From: Ignavibacteria bacterium | GTDB taxonomy: Bacteria; Bacteroidota; Ignavibacteria; Tepidaquicellales; Tepidaquicellaceae | Direction of reading: 5' to 3' | Length of the DNA: 64,000 nucleotides | NCBI GenBank assembly: GCA_016719565.1 | Contig: JADJYU010000008.1 | Span: 186,001-250,000 of the forward strand | Shown here: in pieces, positions 9,214-18,617 of the stretch | How positions within the stretch are numbered: the stretch's first letter is position 1 | Layout: the number at the start of each line of letters is the position of its first letter | Notes under the pieces: model-generated | What the model was told of the DNA's origin: nothing | The model's database searches: none | Seen by the model: only the letters and a program-made list of their open reading frames with translations | Made by a program: the position numbers and the translations under genes

Positions 9214-9408
9214 TTAAGCTTGTATCATTCTTTTAACAGTTCTTGTTTCCTGCTCTGATACCAAAGTAGCTTTACCAAGCTGTCTCTTTCTTTTGTTTGA
9301 TTTCTTAGTGAGAATATGGCTTCTGTAAGCCTTTTCTCTTTTTACCTTTCCAGTGCCGGTAACTTTAAATCTCTTTTTAGCGGCTCTGTTGGATTTCATT
9401 TTAGGCAT
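9214..9408 (-). CDS. rpmI: 50S ribosomal protein L35
   Basis: A small basic large-subunit protein of 64 residues (MPKMKSNRAAKKRFKVTGTGK), typical length and sequence. Its ATG overlaps the infC stop in ATGCCTAA (8 bp), which suggests translational coupling to IF3 synthesis. rplT follows. Confidence 0.96.
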   Translation of the reverse strand: MPKMKSNRAAKKRFKVTGTGKVKREKAYRSHILTKKSNKRKRQLGKATLVSEQETRTVKRMIQA

Positions 9409-10087
9409 CTTCTTTTGCGTCTGTTTGATTTTTACCTTCTGTAATACCTTCGGTATTATCAGCCTTTTTTTCTTTATCTAAAATTTCTTTTGTATCTTTT
9501 TGATTTTTACTTTCGGTATTATCAGCTTTCTTTTCCTTTGCAAGACTATCCTTGTAAATCTGTATCCTGGCTTTGTCCGGTAAAAAATAGGCAAATAACT
9601 GCTTACCTTCCATCCGGGGCGGAGATTCCAGTTTCGCAACATTTCCAAGTTTCTCAATTATATCATCCATCAGTTTTTTACCGATCTCCGGATGCGTGAT
9701 CATCCTTCCTTTAAACATTACATATGCTTTTACTTTGTGACCTTCAAATAAAAACTGTCTCAAATGCTTAGTCTTAAAATCAATATCATGCGTGTCTGTA
9801 TTAGGATTGAAACGAATCTCCTTTATATTCATCACATGCTGATTCTTCTTCGCCAGTTTTTCCTTTTTTTGTCTTTCGTAGTTGAATTTACCGTAATCGA
9901 CTATTTTACAAACTGGAGGTTTTGAAGCGGAGGAAATCTCAACAAGATCCATTCCTCTCGATATTGCAATCCTGAGAGCTTCCGTATTTGTCATTATTCC
10001 GAGTGCGTTACCCTCATCATCCAATACCCTGATCTGTGGAGCGCGAATCTGATCGTTTACTCTCTCTTTGTATTTTTTATTTTTAAT
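9401..10087 (-). CDS. infC: Translation initiation factor IF-3, ATT start
   Basis: Binds the 30S subunit, selects the start codon and keeps the subunits apart. The N-terminal IF3 signature VNDQIRAPQIRVLDDEG is coded upstream of the first TTG (10024), so the gene must begin earlier. Between the in-frame TAG at about 10094 and this signature the only near-standard start is ATT at 10085-10087, giving MKNKKYKERVNDQIRAP. An AUU start is the classic infC feature in E. coli, where it permits IF3 to regulate itself. The C-terminal domain is intact (KEIRFNPNTDTHDIDFK, GRMITHPEIG). A low-complexity acidic/basic tail contains a direct repeat of KEKKADNTE. About 228 residues. Confidence 0.9.
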   Translation of the reverse strand: MKNKKYKERVNDQIRAPQIRVLDDEGNALGIMTNTEALRIAISRGMDLVEISSASKPPVCKIVDYGKFNYERQKKEKLAKKNQHVMNIKEIRFNPNTDTHDIDFKTKHLRQFLFEGHKVKAYVMFKGRMITHPEIGKKLMDDIIEKLGNVAKLESPPRMEGKQLFAYFLPDKARIQIYKDSLAKEKKADNTESKNQKDTKEILDKEKKADNTEGITEGKNQTDAKEDA

Positions 10088-10127
10088 AAACTATAGTTTG
10101 AATTTATAAACCGGTTTTATCGCTGAA

Positions 10128-12059
10128 TTAATTGTATCCGGCTTTTTCCCGGACTTGCAATTTAAGTTTTTCTATGAACTCATTCAATTCAAATTTTCCG
10201 ATATCACCCTTTTTATGTTCCCTGACAGAAAGATTCCCACTCTCTGTTTCTTTATCACCTATTACTATCATATATGGGATTTTCCTGTTTTCAGATTCCC
10301 TGATCTTAAATCCAATCTTTTCATTCCTTAAGTCAGTGTTTACTCTGAATCCTTCAGATCTTAATCTTTTTTCAAGCTGACCTGCATATTGAAAATGCGC
10401 ATCAGCGATGGGGAGAATACTCACCTGTACGGGAGCTAACCAGATCGGAAAAAATCCTCCGTAATGTTCTGTCAAAACACCTACAAATCTTTCAAAAGAA
10501 CCAAATACGGCTCTGTGTATCATTACCGGTCTGTGAGCGTTTCCGTCGCTGCCGGTGTATTCAAGTCCGAATCTCTCCGGCATAGAAAAATCAAGCTGTA
10601 TAGTGCCAAGCTGCCAGTTACGGCGCAGACTGTCCTTTACTACAAAATCTATCTTCGGTCCGTAAAAAGCCCCGTCGCTTTCATTGACTTTATATTTTAT
10701 CTCTGCTTTGTCAAGCGCAGCTGCAAGCGCTTTTTCGGAATTATCCCAAACTTCAGGAGAACCAATATACTTTTCCGGTCGTGTGGATAAATATACCTGC
10801 ACATCTTCAAATCCAAATGTATTGTAAACATCAAAAACTAATTTTATCAGTACAGTTACTTCCTCTTCGATCTGATCCGGAGTGCAGAATATATGAGCGT
10901 CATCCTGCGTAAAACTTCTTACTCTGAAAAGTCCGTTGAGAACTCCTGATAACTCATGTCTGTGTACAAGTCCGAATTCATATAATCTCAGCGGCAAATC
11001 CCTGTAAGACTTCATACCGGTTTTATAAACCAGCGTGCTTCCGGGACAATTCATCGGCTTTACCGCAAAATCCCTTTCATCAATATCGGTGAAGTACATA
11101 TTTTCTTTATAATTATCATAGTGACCTGACTGCAGCCATAGTTTCTGATTGAGAATGATCGGAGTATTTATTTCCTGATAATTCAGTTCGACAAGTTTTG
11201 AACGCAGATATTCCTTTAGATTGTTCAGAAGTATCATTCCGTTATTATGCCAGAATGGAAAACCAGGACCCTCTTCGTGAAATGAAAAAAGGTCAAGTTC
11301 CTTTCCAAGCTTTTTATGATCACGCTTCTTGGCTTCCTCAAGATTCTTCAGATGCTCATCAAGTTCTTTCTGTTTTGGAAATGAAATTCCGTATATCCGC
11401 TGAAGCATCTGACGATGCTCGTCACCGCGCCAGTAAGAACCTGAAACGGAAAGCAGTTTTACAGACTTAACCTTTTCCGTCGAAGGAAGATGCGGTCCTC
11501 TGCAAAGATCAGTAAATTCCCCCTGTGAATAAAGCGAAACATTCTCTTCGTCTTTTGCAATGGTCTCTAAGATCTCTACTTTATAAGGATCAACTCTCTC
11601 TGATTGAAAAAACTTTATCGCATCGGTTCTTTTAAGATCTTTCCTCTCGGGTTTCAATCCTCTTTTGGAAATTTCAATAATCCGGTCTTCTATCTTCTTG
11701 AGATCTTCCTCGGTAAATTTCCTGTCGGAATCTATATCATAATAAAATCCGCTTTCGATAGGAGGTCCGACGCCGAATCTCGCGCCCGGAAATAATTCCT
11801 CCACAGCCTGAGCCATCATATGAGAAGTAGTATGCCAGAAAACTTCTTTCCCTTTTTCAGAATCAAATTTGTGAAATACAACTTTTGAATCTTCATTCAG
11901 AACTGAAGTAACATCTTTCATTGAACCGTTTATTTCAGCTGCAAGAATTTCATCGGCAAGTCTTTTGCTTATAGATTCAGCTATTTCATAAGCAGACACG
12001 CCTTTGTCAAATTCTTTAACCGAATTATCCGGAAACGTTATTTTAATTTTTTCTGACAA
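10128..12059 (-). CDS. thrS: Threonyl-tRNA synthetase
   Basis: Charges tRNA-Thr and edits Ser-tRNA-Thr. The 643 residues have the full family layout: TGS domain (1-60), editing domain (about 70-225) with HTTSHMMAQA and a later CRGPHLPST, class II catalytic core (about 240-535) with MNCPGSTLVYK, motif 2 FGLVHRHELSG...VRSFTQDDAHIFC and motif 3 HRAVFGSFERFVGVL, then the anticodon-binding domain to the end. First gene of the thrS-infC-rpmI-rplT-pheS cluster, 40 bp before infC. Confidence 0.97.
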   Translation of the reverse strand: MSEKIKITFPDNSVKEFDKGVSAYEIAESISKRLADEILAAEINGSMKDVTSVLNEDSKVVFHKFDSEKGKEVFWHTTSHMMAQAVEELFPGARFGVGPPIESGFYYDIDSDRKFTEEDLKKIEDRIIEISKRGLKPERKDLKRTDAIKFFQSERVDPYKVEILETIAKDEENVSLYSQGEFTDLCRGPHLPSTEKVKSVKLLSVSGSYWRGDEHRQMLQRIYGISFPKQKELDEHLKNLEEAKKRDHKKLGKELDLFSFHEEGPGFPFWHNNGMILLNNLKEYLRSKLVELNYQEINTPIILNQKLWLQSGHYDNYKENMYFTDIDERDFAVKPMNCPGSTLVYKTGMKSYRDLPLRLYEFGLVHRHELSGVLNGLFRVRSFTQDDAHIFCTPDQIEEEVTVLIKLVFDVYNTFGFEDVQVYLSTRPEKYIGSPEVWDNSEKALAAALDKAEIKYKVNESDGAFYGPKIDFVVKDSLRRNWQLGTIQLDFSMPERFGLEYTGSDGNAHRPVMIHRAVFGSFERFVGVLTEHYGGFFPIWLAPVQVSILPIADAHFQYAGQLEKRLRSEGFRVNTDLRNEKIGFKIRESENRKIPYMIVIGDKETESGNLSVREHKKGDIGKFELNEFIEKLKLQVREKAGYN

Positions 12060-12124
12060 ACTTAAATAAATTTTAAAATATAAAAATAAACCTCACGAAT
12101 TAAAAACTTTCGCTCTTAATTCGC

Positions 12125-12163
12125 AACTATTAACTACTAACTATTAACTATTAACTATTAACT
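12125..12163. repeat. Heptanucleotide repeat (AACTATT)n
   Basis: Five and a half copies of the 7-mer AACTATT (one copy is AACTACT) stand between thrS and the tRNA gene. Same period as the repeats at 4108, 5406 and 59189. Confidence 0.9.
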
Positions 12164-12168
12164 GATTG

Positions 12169-12242
12169 TGGGCGGTAATGGATTCGAACCAATGACCTCT
12201 ACGATGTCAACGTAGCGCTCTAACCAACTGAGCTAACCGCCC
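12169..12242 (-). tRNA. tRNA-Val (GAC anticodon)
   Basis: The cloverleaf can be folded by eye: acceptor stem GGGCGGT/ACCGCCC, D arm GCTCAGTTGGTTAGAGC, anticodon stem CTACG/CGTAG with loop TTGACAT (anticodon GAC, reading Val codons), and T arm with GGTTCGAATCC. Discriminator base A; CCA is not encoded. 74 nt. Confidence 0.95.
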
Positions 12243-12406
12243 TTTAAAAATTTGAACTATCAAAATACCAATTATAAGCGGTTTTTTCAATTAATGTTTT
12301 TTGCCCCCTAAAGAAATTTCGGGCTTTCAATTTACTTTCCGCAGTTAAAAATTTAAGGTGTAATTTAAAATTCAAAAGACTTACATTATAAAAAAAGGTT
12401 TACATT

Positions 12407-14935
12407 ATGAAAAAATCTATACTATTAACAATAGCAGTTCTGATTGTTTTAATTTCCTCAAATTATTTATACTCACAGGGTCAGACTTTTAATCTCGGCG
12501 CAATTAACATTGAATACGGGGACACTTTAGGCGGGACAAACAATATGTTATTTTTTGATATTGTGCTGCAGCATACGAATTCTGAGTTAACAGAGCCATT
12601 TGAATATACAATTGGACAATATTTTTTAGATTTCAATCCTGATATTGCAAACGGAGGTACACTTTCTTATAATATTGTTGATTCAGATCTTCCTTCAATA
12701 TTTTTGCCACGTAATCCATCTATCGCAGGTAATATATTGAGACTTGCTGGCAATATTATTTCACGACCCGGAATAATAATGAGTACAACTTCTCCGGGGA
12801 CAAAAATAGTAAGAATGAGATTGACTACGACTGCATCTTCTTTTGCTCAGGTACCATTAGAATTAAGATGGAGAACAACTGAACTCATACGAACAAAAAT
12901 ATCTATACTAGTTAATAACTTACATACCGAAGTTTCAGAAAATGGATTTTATTATATAGAAAGCTTAGAAAATTATATTAATTTACTTAGCCCGGTAAAT
13001 AAATCAATTGTAGCATCGTCGGGAATAAATTTTATATGGAACAACGTCAGCAGTGCGGCAAAATATATTCTCGAGGTTGCAAATGATTCGAATATGAATT
13101 CGGTTTTATTTACTGATACTCTTATGACAGATACTGCAAAATTTGTACCCGGTTTTATTTTGGGAAATAAATATTATTGGCGGGTTAATGTTCACGACTC
13201 TTCAGGAAACAACTATTATTCTGTCATTAAAAATTTTTATACAAAACAACTCTCAGTATTCCCGCCTGACAATGCGATAAATTTGTCACAAACTATTTCG
13301 TTTATCTGGAATAAACCCGGCAGTAATGTTTCTCATTATTTATTGTCGGTTTCAAAAGACTCTCTGTTAGTTGAATCGGATATTATTGATACTTTAGTAA
13401 CTGATACTTCAATAGTATTGAAGGGATTCGAATATAATTCAGAATACTTTTGGAAAGTAAAAGCTGTAAACTTTGACAGCACAACTGATTTCTCGAATGT
13501 TAAAAGTTTTAAAACAAAATCTGTTCGTTTAAATCTTGCTTACCCGCTGAACAATGCTGTCAATCAAAATAATATAATTAATTTCAACTGGTTCAGTTCA
13601 GAAATAAACGTGAACAGATATTATATTAAAATTTCGGATGACTCTCTTCTTAACAATACTGTTCGTTTAGATTCTGTTGATAATGATACAAATATTACAT
13701 TAGGACCTTTTGACCTCGATAAAAAATATTACTGGGCTGTATCTTTCAGAGATTCATTTGATTATGTAATAAGTTCGGTTATCTATAATTATAGAACCGG
13801 AAAGCCGGTAGTAAATTTATATTCTCCTCAGAATACAGCTTATGTCTTTACGATTAATCCGAAATTGATCTGGAGAAAACCTGTATTTGATGCGCGGCGA
13901 TACAAATTAGTTCTCTCAAGAGATTCCCTGCAAAATGATATTGTGTTAAAAGATTCAACATTAACTGATACTGTCAGAAACATCTCCGGTCTTGATTTTG
14001 AAACCGTGTATTACTGGTCAGTTACAGCTTATGATACACTTGGTAATGTAAAACAGTCGGATGTCTGGAGTTTCAGATCTCCTACTTTTCTTTATAGTCC
14101 TCCTTATGGTTCATACTATTACGGAGGCGCAATTCGATTTGAATGGTATAATGTTCCGGGAGCTGACTCATATAAACTTGAAGTAGCTCAAGATTATAAT
14201 TTTACAAACATTCTTATAACGTTTACTGAAATAACAGATACTATCAGAAATGTCGGTTGGGTGCCTTATTATTCAAGTTATCACTGGAGAGTATTTGCTA
14301 AAAATGCTAATGGCTATTTTGATACATCAGAGGTCTGGTATATCCAAAGAGATTTTCCTGCACCTGTAGAACTTTCAGGTTTTACTTCTGAATTAAATCA
14401 GAATAATGTTGCACTAATCTGGTCGACTACTTCTGAAACCAATAACTCGGGTTTTGATATAGAAAGATCTTCTGAAAATAATATATGGACAAAGATTGGC
14501 AATGTAACCGGAAACGGAACTTCAACTAAAGTTAATAATTATAAATTTACCGACTTAAATTTAAATTCAGGTAAATACAATTACAGATTAAAGCAAATAG
14601 ATTACAACGGAAATATTGAATACTTTAATCTGAGTAATGAAGTATTTATCGGAGTACCGGATAAATTTGAGCTTTCGCAAAATTATCCAAATCCATTTAA
14701 TCCTGATACTAAAATCAATTATAAATTACCGGCAAATGTTAACGTAAGTATTAAAATATTTGATTTGTCCGGAAAAGAAGTAATGACGCTTGTTAATGAA
14801 ACCAAAGCTGCAGGATATTATTCAGTAAATTTCAGCGGAGCAAATCTTTCAAGCGGAATTTATTTTTACAGAATAAGCGCAGAAGGAAATGATAACAGTT
14901 TTATTTCAACAAAAAAAATGACACTGATAAAATAA
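12407..14935 (+). CDS. T9SS-exported multi-domain surface protein
   Basis: A secreted or surface protein of 842 residues. Signal peptide 1-24 (MKKSILLTIAVLIVLIS...YSQ). Residues about 25-180 resemble a cohesin-like beta-sandwich (inferred). About 190-650 holds five repeats of a fibronectin-type-III-like unit recognisable by YYWRV/YFWKV/YYWAV/YYWSV/YHWRV near the end of each. A common Bacteroidota module (VELSGFTSELNQNNVALIW...ERSSENN) follows, then a T9SS type-A sorting domain (ELSQNYPNPFNPDT...YFYRISAE...KKMTLIK). No catalytic motif is visible; adhesion or structural function is the best guess. It stands alone, with a terminator 26 bp after the stop. Confidence 0.85.
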   Translation: MKKSILLTIAVLIVLISSNYLYSQGQTFNLGAINIEYGDTLGGTNNMLFFDIVLQHTNSELTEPFEYTIGQYFLDFNPDIANGGTLSYNIVDSDLPSIFLPRNPSIAGNILRLAGNIISRPGIIMSTTSPGTKIVRMRLTTTASSFAQVPLELRWRTTELIRTKISILVNNLHTEVSENGFYYIESLENYINLLSPVNKSIVASSGINFIWNNVSSAAKYILEVANDSNMNSVLFTDTLMTDTAKFVPGFILGNKYYWRVNVHDSSGNNYYSVIKNFYTKQLSVFPPDNAINLSQTISFIWNKPGSNVSHYLLSVSKDSLLVESDIIDTLVTDTSIVLKGFEYNSEYFWKVKAVNFDSTTDFSNVKSFKTKSVRLNLAYPLNNAVNQNNIINFNWFSSEINVNRYYIKISDDSLLNNTVRLDSVDNDTNITLGPFDLDKKYYWAVSFRDSFDYVISSVIYNYRTGKPVVNLYSPQNTAYVFTINPKLIWRKPVFDARRYKLVLSRDSLQNDIVLKDSTLTDTVRNISGLDFETVYYWSVTAYDTLGNVKQSDVWSFRSPTFLYSPPYGSYYYGGAIRFEWYNVPGADSYKLEVAQDYNFTNILITFTEITDTIRNVGWVPYYSSYHWRVFAKNANGYFDTSEVWYIQRDFPAPVELSGFTSELNQNNVALIWSTTSETNNSGFDIERSSENNIWTKIGNVTGNGTSTKVNNYKFTDLNLNSGKYNYRLKQIDYNGNIEYFNLSNEVFIGVPDKFELSQNYPNPFNPDTKINYKLPANVNVSIKIFDLSGKEVMTLVNETKAAGYYSVNFSGANLSSGIYFYRISAEGNDNSFISTKKMTLIK

Positions 14936-14960
14936 CTGATCGAATAAAAATTAAACAAAG

Positions 14961-15000
14961 AATCCGGTAAACCTTTTGATTGGATTTCCGGATTTTTTTT
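14961..15000 (+). terminator. Intrinsic terminator after the T9SS protein
   Basis: AATCCGG...CCGGATT arms around a 20-base loop, followed by eight T residues. Confidence 0.75.
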
Positions 15001-15020
15001 GAAAATAAAATTTAATGTTT

Positions 15021-15052
15021 TTTGTTTTTATTTCAGAAATTAATTAATTTTG
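15021..15052 (+). promoter_or_regulatory. Bacteroidota-type promoter for the cytochrome gene
   Basis: TTTG at 15021 and TAATTTTG at 15045-15052 are 20 bp apart and match the -33 TTTG / -7 TAnnTTTG consensus. Transcription would begin near 15059, just before the ATG at 15077. This supports that start over an in-frame TTG at 15050. Confidence 0.45.
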
Positions 15053-15076
15053 AAAAATGAATTTAAATTTAAATTT

Positions 15077-15562
15077 ATGAATACTTTGAAAAAATTTTAC
15101 ATCATCGTATCCGTTTTCATCTTAGTTGTTTTCATTTACTCATTCAGCTTTCACATCTCCCAAAACGCAAACGGACCTTCTTCTGATTCATTAGAAGCTG
15201 CAAAGCAGATATACATAGATCAGATAAAAGAGTCAATTGTCGGTAAGGAAAATTTGGCTTCTGATTCAGTCTTCTCTAATATTCAGATGCTGAAGGACGT
15301 ACCGGCAGAAAATCTGCTGAACATCATGAACAAAGGGTTCAGCAATTCGCTCGGTGTAGGCTGCGATCATTGCCACAATACTTCCGACTGGGCATCAAAT
15401 GAAAAAAATGCAAAACAGATATCAAGAGAAATGATGAAAATGTCCGGTCAGATAAGGGATATGATAAGTAATATAAAAGAAATTGAATCAGAAAAAGCCA
15501 CGATAAACTGCACTACATGTCACCGAGGCGAGATTGTTCCGGCTTTAAAGATGAAAGACTAA
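15077..15562 (+). CDS. Periplasmic c-type cytochrome, reaction-centre subunit-like
   Basis: 161 residues. One N-terminal membrane anchor or signal (about 5-27, FYIIVSVFILVVFIYSF) is followed by a helical domain and two haem c sites, CDHCH and CTTCH. The segment VPAENLLNIMNKGFSNSLGVGCDHCH and the late second CxxCH resemble the photosynthetic-reaction-centre cytochrome c subunit family (CytoC_RC), which is common as a small single-domain protein in Bacteroidota that do not photosynthesise. Probably an electron carrier on the outer face of the inner membrane. Its partner is unknown and the neighbours give no clue. Confidence 0.75.
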   Translation: MNTLKKFYIIVSVFILVVFIYSFSFHISQNANGPSSDSLEAAKQIYIDQIKESIVGKENLASDSVFSNIQMLKDVPAENLLNIMNKGFSNSLGVGCDHCHNTSDWASNEKNAKQISREMMKMSGQIRDMISNIKEIESEKATINCTTCHRGEIVPALKMKD

Positions 15563-15568
15563 TAATGA

Positions 15569-16831
15569 TCAGCCGGAATTTTTGGAATAGTATGTGATAA
15601 GGTTTTCGTAAGATTTACTAAGATTGATGCCGCGGCGTGACATTACTGTTACAGCCGTTTCAACAGCTTTTTGCAGCTGATAACGGACCGGTTTGTTTCC
15701 GCCTTCATTCCATGTAAAAGAGCCGATCTCTTTATCGGGAAAACCGCCTCCAAATATGTTTGCGAATATTCCTGAAACTGTACCGGTGTTCAGCATTGTG
15801 TTTATAGATGTCTTCGTATGATCCCCAAGTATACTCCCCAGGAACTGCATTCCTGTATCTGTTCCCGTCTCACCAATTTTCATTTTTATCTTTGAATAGT
15901 TATTCTTCAGATCGCTTGTAACCGTATCTGCGCCGAGATTTACAAAAGGACATATGTAAGAATGCCCGGCAAATCCGTCATGTTGTTTATTAACATATGA
16001 ATGAAAAATTGATTCTGCAATTTCACCCGCGACTTTTGAATTTTTACCAATACTGCAGGGTCCGTATATTCTTGTTCCGGATTTTATAAGTGTATTCTTT
16101 CCAATAAATACAGGTCCTTTTATAAAACAAAATGGTTCTATTGTGCAGTTTTCTTCAATAATTATTTTTCCTTCAGATGCATCAAGTACTGTGTTGGGAT
16201 AAATTTTTGACTTCGGCGAGATCCGAATATTTTTATTGTTTTTGAAAAAATCCGATTTATTTGCTTTCTTAAGATCCTTATTGGTTTGAAAATATAATTC
16301 AAGATCTGCGCTGAGTCCTCCCTGAAGAAAATATTTTATGGCATCCCAGGGATATTTTAATAAAAATAAATCTCCGGATTCCGGTATTTCAAATTCAGTA
16401 AATTTATTACTTTCGAAATACTCCTTGAAATTCAGATCTTTCGAACCAGCTTCATTAAAAAAAGTTTTAAATTCCTTCGCTTTATCCCGGGGCAAATAAG
16501 CGGATATAAATTCATCCTTATAAGTATAGATATGATCCTTCTTTTTTTCCTTTATTATTTTTTTCAGTAAATCTTTACCGAATACTGCTCTTCCGTTTAA
16601 AAAAAGCGTATCGTCTTTTGGTATCTGATTTACTTTTTCTTTATTATTTTCTTTCATTAATCCTGAAATAGTTTCCCTGCAGACAAGTGAAATTTCATGC
16701 TTACCGTTAAGAATTTTAACGATCCTGTCCTTAATACTTCCGGTTCCGCACTTAATGTCAAATGACGCCCTGAGCATATTAAGCGGGAAAAGGTCTTCGC
16801 TCTTATTATCTTCAAAGATAATTACTTCCAT
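15569..16831 (-). CDS. GlmU-like sugar nucleotidyltransferase
   Basis: 420 residues. An N-terminal part (about 1-200, MEVIIFEDNKSEDLFPLN) typical of the Bacteroidota GlmU-like NTP-transferase family is followed by hexapeptide repeats forming a left-handed beta-helix (about 205-370, with IIEENCTIEPFCFIKGPVFIGKNTLIKSG-type turns). The family is predicted to make UDP-GlcNAc (acetylation and uridylylation of glucosamine-1-P) for peptidoglycan and LPS. It converges on the cytochrome gene with a 6-bp gap, and the rpmE terminator lies upstream. The exact reaction is inferred from the family. Confidence 0.8.
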   Translation of the reverse strand: MEVIIFEDNKSEDLFPLNMLRASFDIKCGTGSIKDRIVKILNGKHEISLVCRETISGLMKENNKEKVNQIPKDDTLFLNGRAVFGKDLLKKIIKEKKKDHIYTYKDEFISAYLPRDKAKEFKTFFNEAGSKDLNFKEYFESNKFTEFEIPESGDLFLLKYPWDAIKYFLQGGLSADLELYFQTNKDLKKANKSDFFKNNKNIRISPKSKIYPNTVLDASEGKIIIEENCTIEPFCFIKGPVFIGKNTLIKSGTRIYGPCSIGKNSKVAGEIAESIFHSYVNKQHDGFAGHSYICPFVNLGADTVTSDLKNNYSKIKMKIGETGTDTGMQFLGSILGDHTKTSINTMLNTGTVSGIFANIFGGGFPDKEIGSFTWNEGGNKPVRYQLQKAVETAVTVMSRRGINLSKSYENLITYYSKNSG

Positions 16832-16860
16832 TTCGGACTGGTTATTTATTAATCAAAAAA

Positions 16861-16882
16861 AGCCAATATGAAAATATTGGCT
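16861..16882 (-). terminator. Intrinsic terminator after rpmE
   Basis: Perfect 8-bp arms AGCCAATA/TATTGGCT with a 6-base loop; on the minus strand it is followed by TTTTTTGATT and on the plus strand by a T-rich run. Confidence 0.8.
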
Positions 16883-16915
16883 TTTATTTTTTTGTAAACC
16901 CTGAATAAATATATT

Positions 16916-17188
16916 TTATGCTTTTGTTTCCACAGTTTCTTTTGTTTCAGCAGTCTCAGTCGTTTCAGCAGATTTTTTAGATTTTCCGTATCGTTTGTTA
17001 AATTTCTCAACTCTTCCGGCTGTATCAATGATCTTTTGTGTACCGGTAAAAAACGGATGGCATAATGAACAAATTTCGACTTTTATCTCAGGCTCGGTTG
17101 AACGGGTAGTAAATAACACACCTCTGTTTTCCCCGCAATTGCAGATTACATCGCATTTGTAATACTTAGGATGAAAATTCTTTTTCAT
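16916..17188 (-). CDS. rpmE: 50S ribosomal protein L31
   Basis: A 90-residue large-subunit protein. It keeps the zinc-ribbon cysteines (YKCDVICNCGE and CSLCHPFFTG), so it is the zinc-containing C+ type. The core ends near residue 70 (FNKRYGK). A Thr/Glu/Ala repeat tail (ETTETAETKETVETK) is extra to the family. Single gene ended by its own terminator. Confidence 0.95.
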   Translation of the reverse strand: MKKNFHPKYYKCDVICNCGENRGVLFTTRSTEPEIKVEICSLCHPFFTGTQKIIDTAGRVEKFNKRYGKSKKSAETTETAETKETVETKA

Positions 17189-17442
17189 TTTATAGCTTAT
17201 TTATTAATCAGACAAAATATCCAATATGATTATGAGATTCAAGAGAAAATTCAGAAGCTGAGATGTTTACCAATTTAAAATTTATAAATTTTTAATTAAA
17301 AATTTTTCACAACATTCTATTATCTCTTCATCTAATTTTAAAATTTCTCCATTAATTTACAAAAACCTTAATTTCAATTTAAACTAATCTATATTTTTCA
17401 TAAATTCATAAAAATAAATCCTGATATCTTAATATTGATGTA
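17189..17442. other. AT-rich divergent intergenic region
   Basis: 254 bp between divergent rpmE and wecB; very AT-rich. It presumably holds both promoters, but no confident box or RNA is seen. Confidence 0.4.
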
Positions 17443-18570
17443 TTGAAAAAAATCATTTCCGTTGTAGGAGCCAGACCAAACTTCATGAAAATGGCTCCCA
17501 TTCATAAAAAGCTCCTTGACCATAAATCCAAAATAATTCATAAAATTGTACACACAGGTCAGCATTATGATAATAAAATGTCAGGCGTTTTTATTAAAGA
17601 GCTTGATCTTCCGAAACCGCATATTTATCTCGCTATCGGTTCAGCGTCTCATGCCGAACAGAAAGCGCGCATCATGATCGAATTTGAAAAAATTCTAATA
17701 AAAGAAAAACCCGATCTTGTGCTTGTTTACGGAGACATAAATTCAACTGCCGCAGCAGCTCTAGTAAGTTCGAAAATTCTTACTAAAACAGGAAGGTCCG
17801 TACCTGTAGCGCATATCGAATCGGGACTCAGAAGCAATGACAGGACAATGCCTGAGGAAATTAACAGACTGGTTACCGATGTGCTTTCGGATTACCATTT
17901 TGTTACTGAATACAGCGGCGTTAAGAATTTACTGAATGAAGGCGCGGATAAAAAAAATATTTTTTTTGCCGGAAATACAATGATAGACTCTCTTGTATTT
18001 TATCTTGCTAAAGCGGGAAAGTCCGGAATTCTGAAGGAACTGTGTATTTCAGAAAAGCAATACGCTATCGTGACTCTGCACAGACCTTCAAATGTCGATG
18101 TCAAAGAAAATATGCGTAAGATTATTTCCATTTTTCAAAATATCAACAAGATAAATCCTTTGCTCGATATAGTATTTCCCGTTCATCCGCGTACATTAAA
18201 AATGATCGGCGAATTCGGGCTTGAGAAAAATATTCAGTCGGTTAAAAATCTTATACTTACCGAATCGTTTGGATATTTTGATTTTTTAAAACTTACTTCA
18301 AATGCGAAATTTATTTTAACAGACTCCGGCGGTATACAGGAAGAATCTACTTTCCTCAGAGTTCCGTGCATTACCCTACGTGAAAATACTGAAAGACCAG
18401 TTACTTCAGAGATTGGGACAAATGTGATCTGCGGACTTAACGAAAAGAAAATTATCAAACATATTAAAGAAATCGAGAACGGCAGTTTCAAAAAAGGAAA
18501 GATACCTGAACTCTGGGACGGTAAAGCAGCCGAAAGGATCGTTAAAATTATATTAAAAATAATAAAGTAA
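17443..18570 (+). CDS. wecB: UDP-N-acetylglucosamine 2-epimerase (non-hydrolysing)
   Basis: Interconverts UDP-GlcNAc and UDP-ManNAc for surface polysaccharide synthesis; cytoplasmic. 375 residues, full length. Motifs: VGARPNFMKMAPI at the start, VYGDINSTAAAALV, HIESGLRSNDRTMPEEINR, TLHRPSNVD, PVHPRT, and LTDSGGIQEESTFLRVPCI with RENTERP. The start is TTG; no in-frame ATG precedes the conserved MKKIISVVGARP. First of a run wecB - endonuclease III - glycosyltransferase on the same strand with little or no spacing, so probably co-transcribed. Confidence 0.95.
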   Translation: MKKIISVVGARPNFMKMAPIHKKLLDHKSKIIHKIVHTGQHYDNKMSGVFIKELDLPKPHIYLAIGSASHAEQKARIMIEFEKILIKEKPDLVLVYGDINSTAAAALVSSKILTKTGRSVPVAHIESGLRSNDRTMPEEINRLVTDVLSDYHFVTEYSGVKNLLNEGADKKNIFFAGNTMIDSLVFYLAKAGKSGILKELCISEKQYAIVTLHRPSNVDVKENMRKIISIFQNINKINPLLDIVFPVHPRTLKMIGEFGLEKNIQSVKNLILTESFGYFDFLKLTSNAKFILTDSGGIQEESTFLRVPCITLRENTERPVTSEIGTNVICGLNEKKIIKHIKEIENGSFKKGKIPELWDGKAAERIVKIILKIIK

Positions 18571-18617
18571 TTTCTCAAAAGCGGAAAACAGCTTTTATCA
18601 TAAAAGTAATTAACGCT

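Noticed and set aside
15050..15076. Upstream TTG start for the cytochrome gene
   Set aside because: It overlaps the TAATTTTG promoter box and adds a charged stretch before an otherwise normal signal segment.
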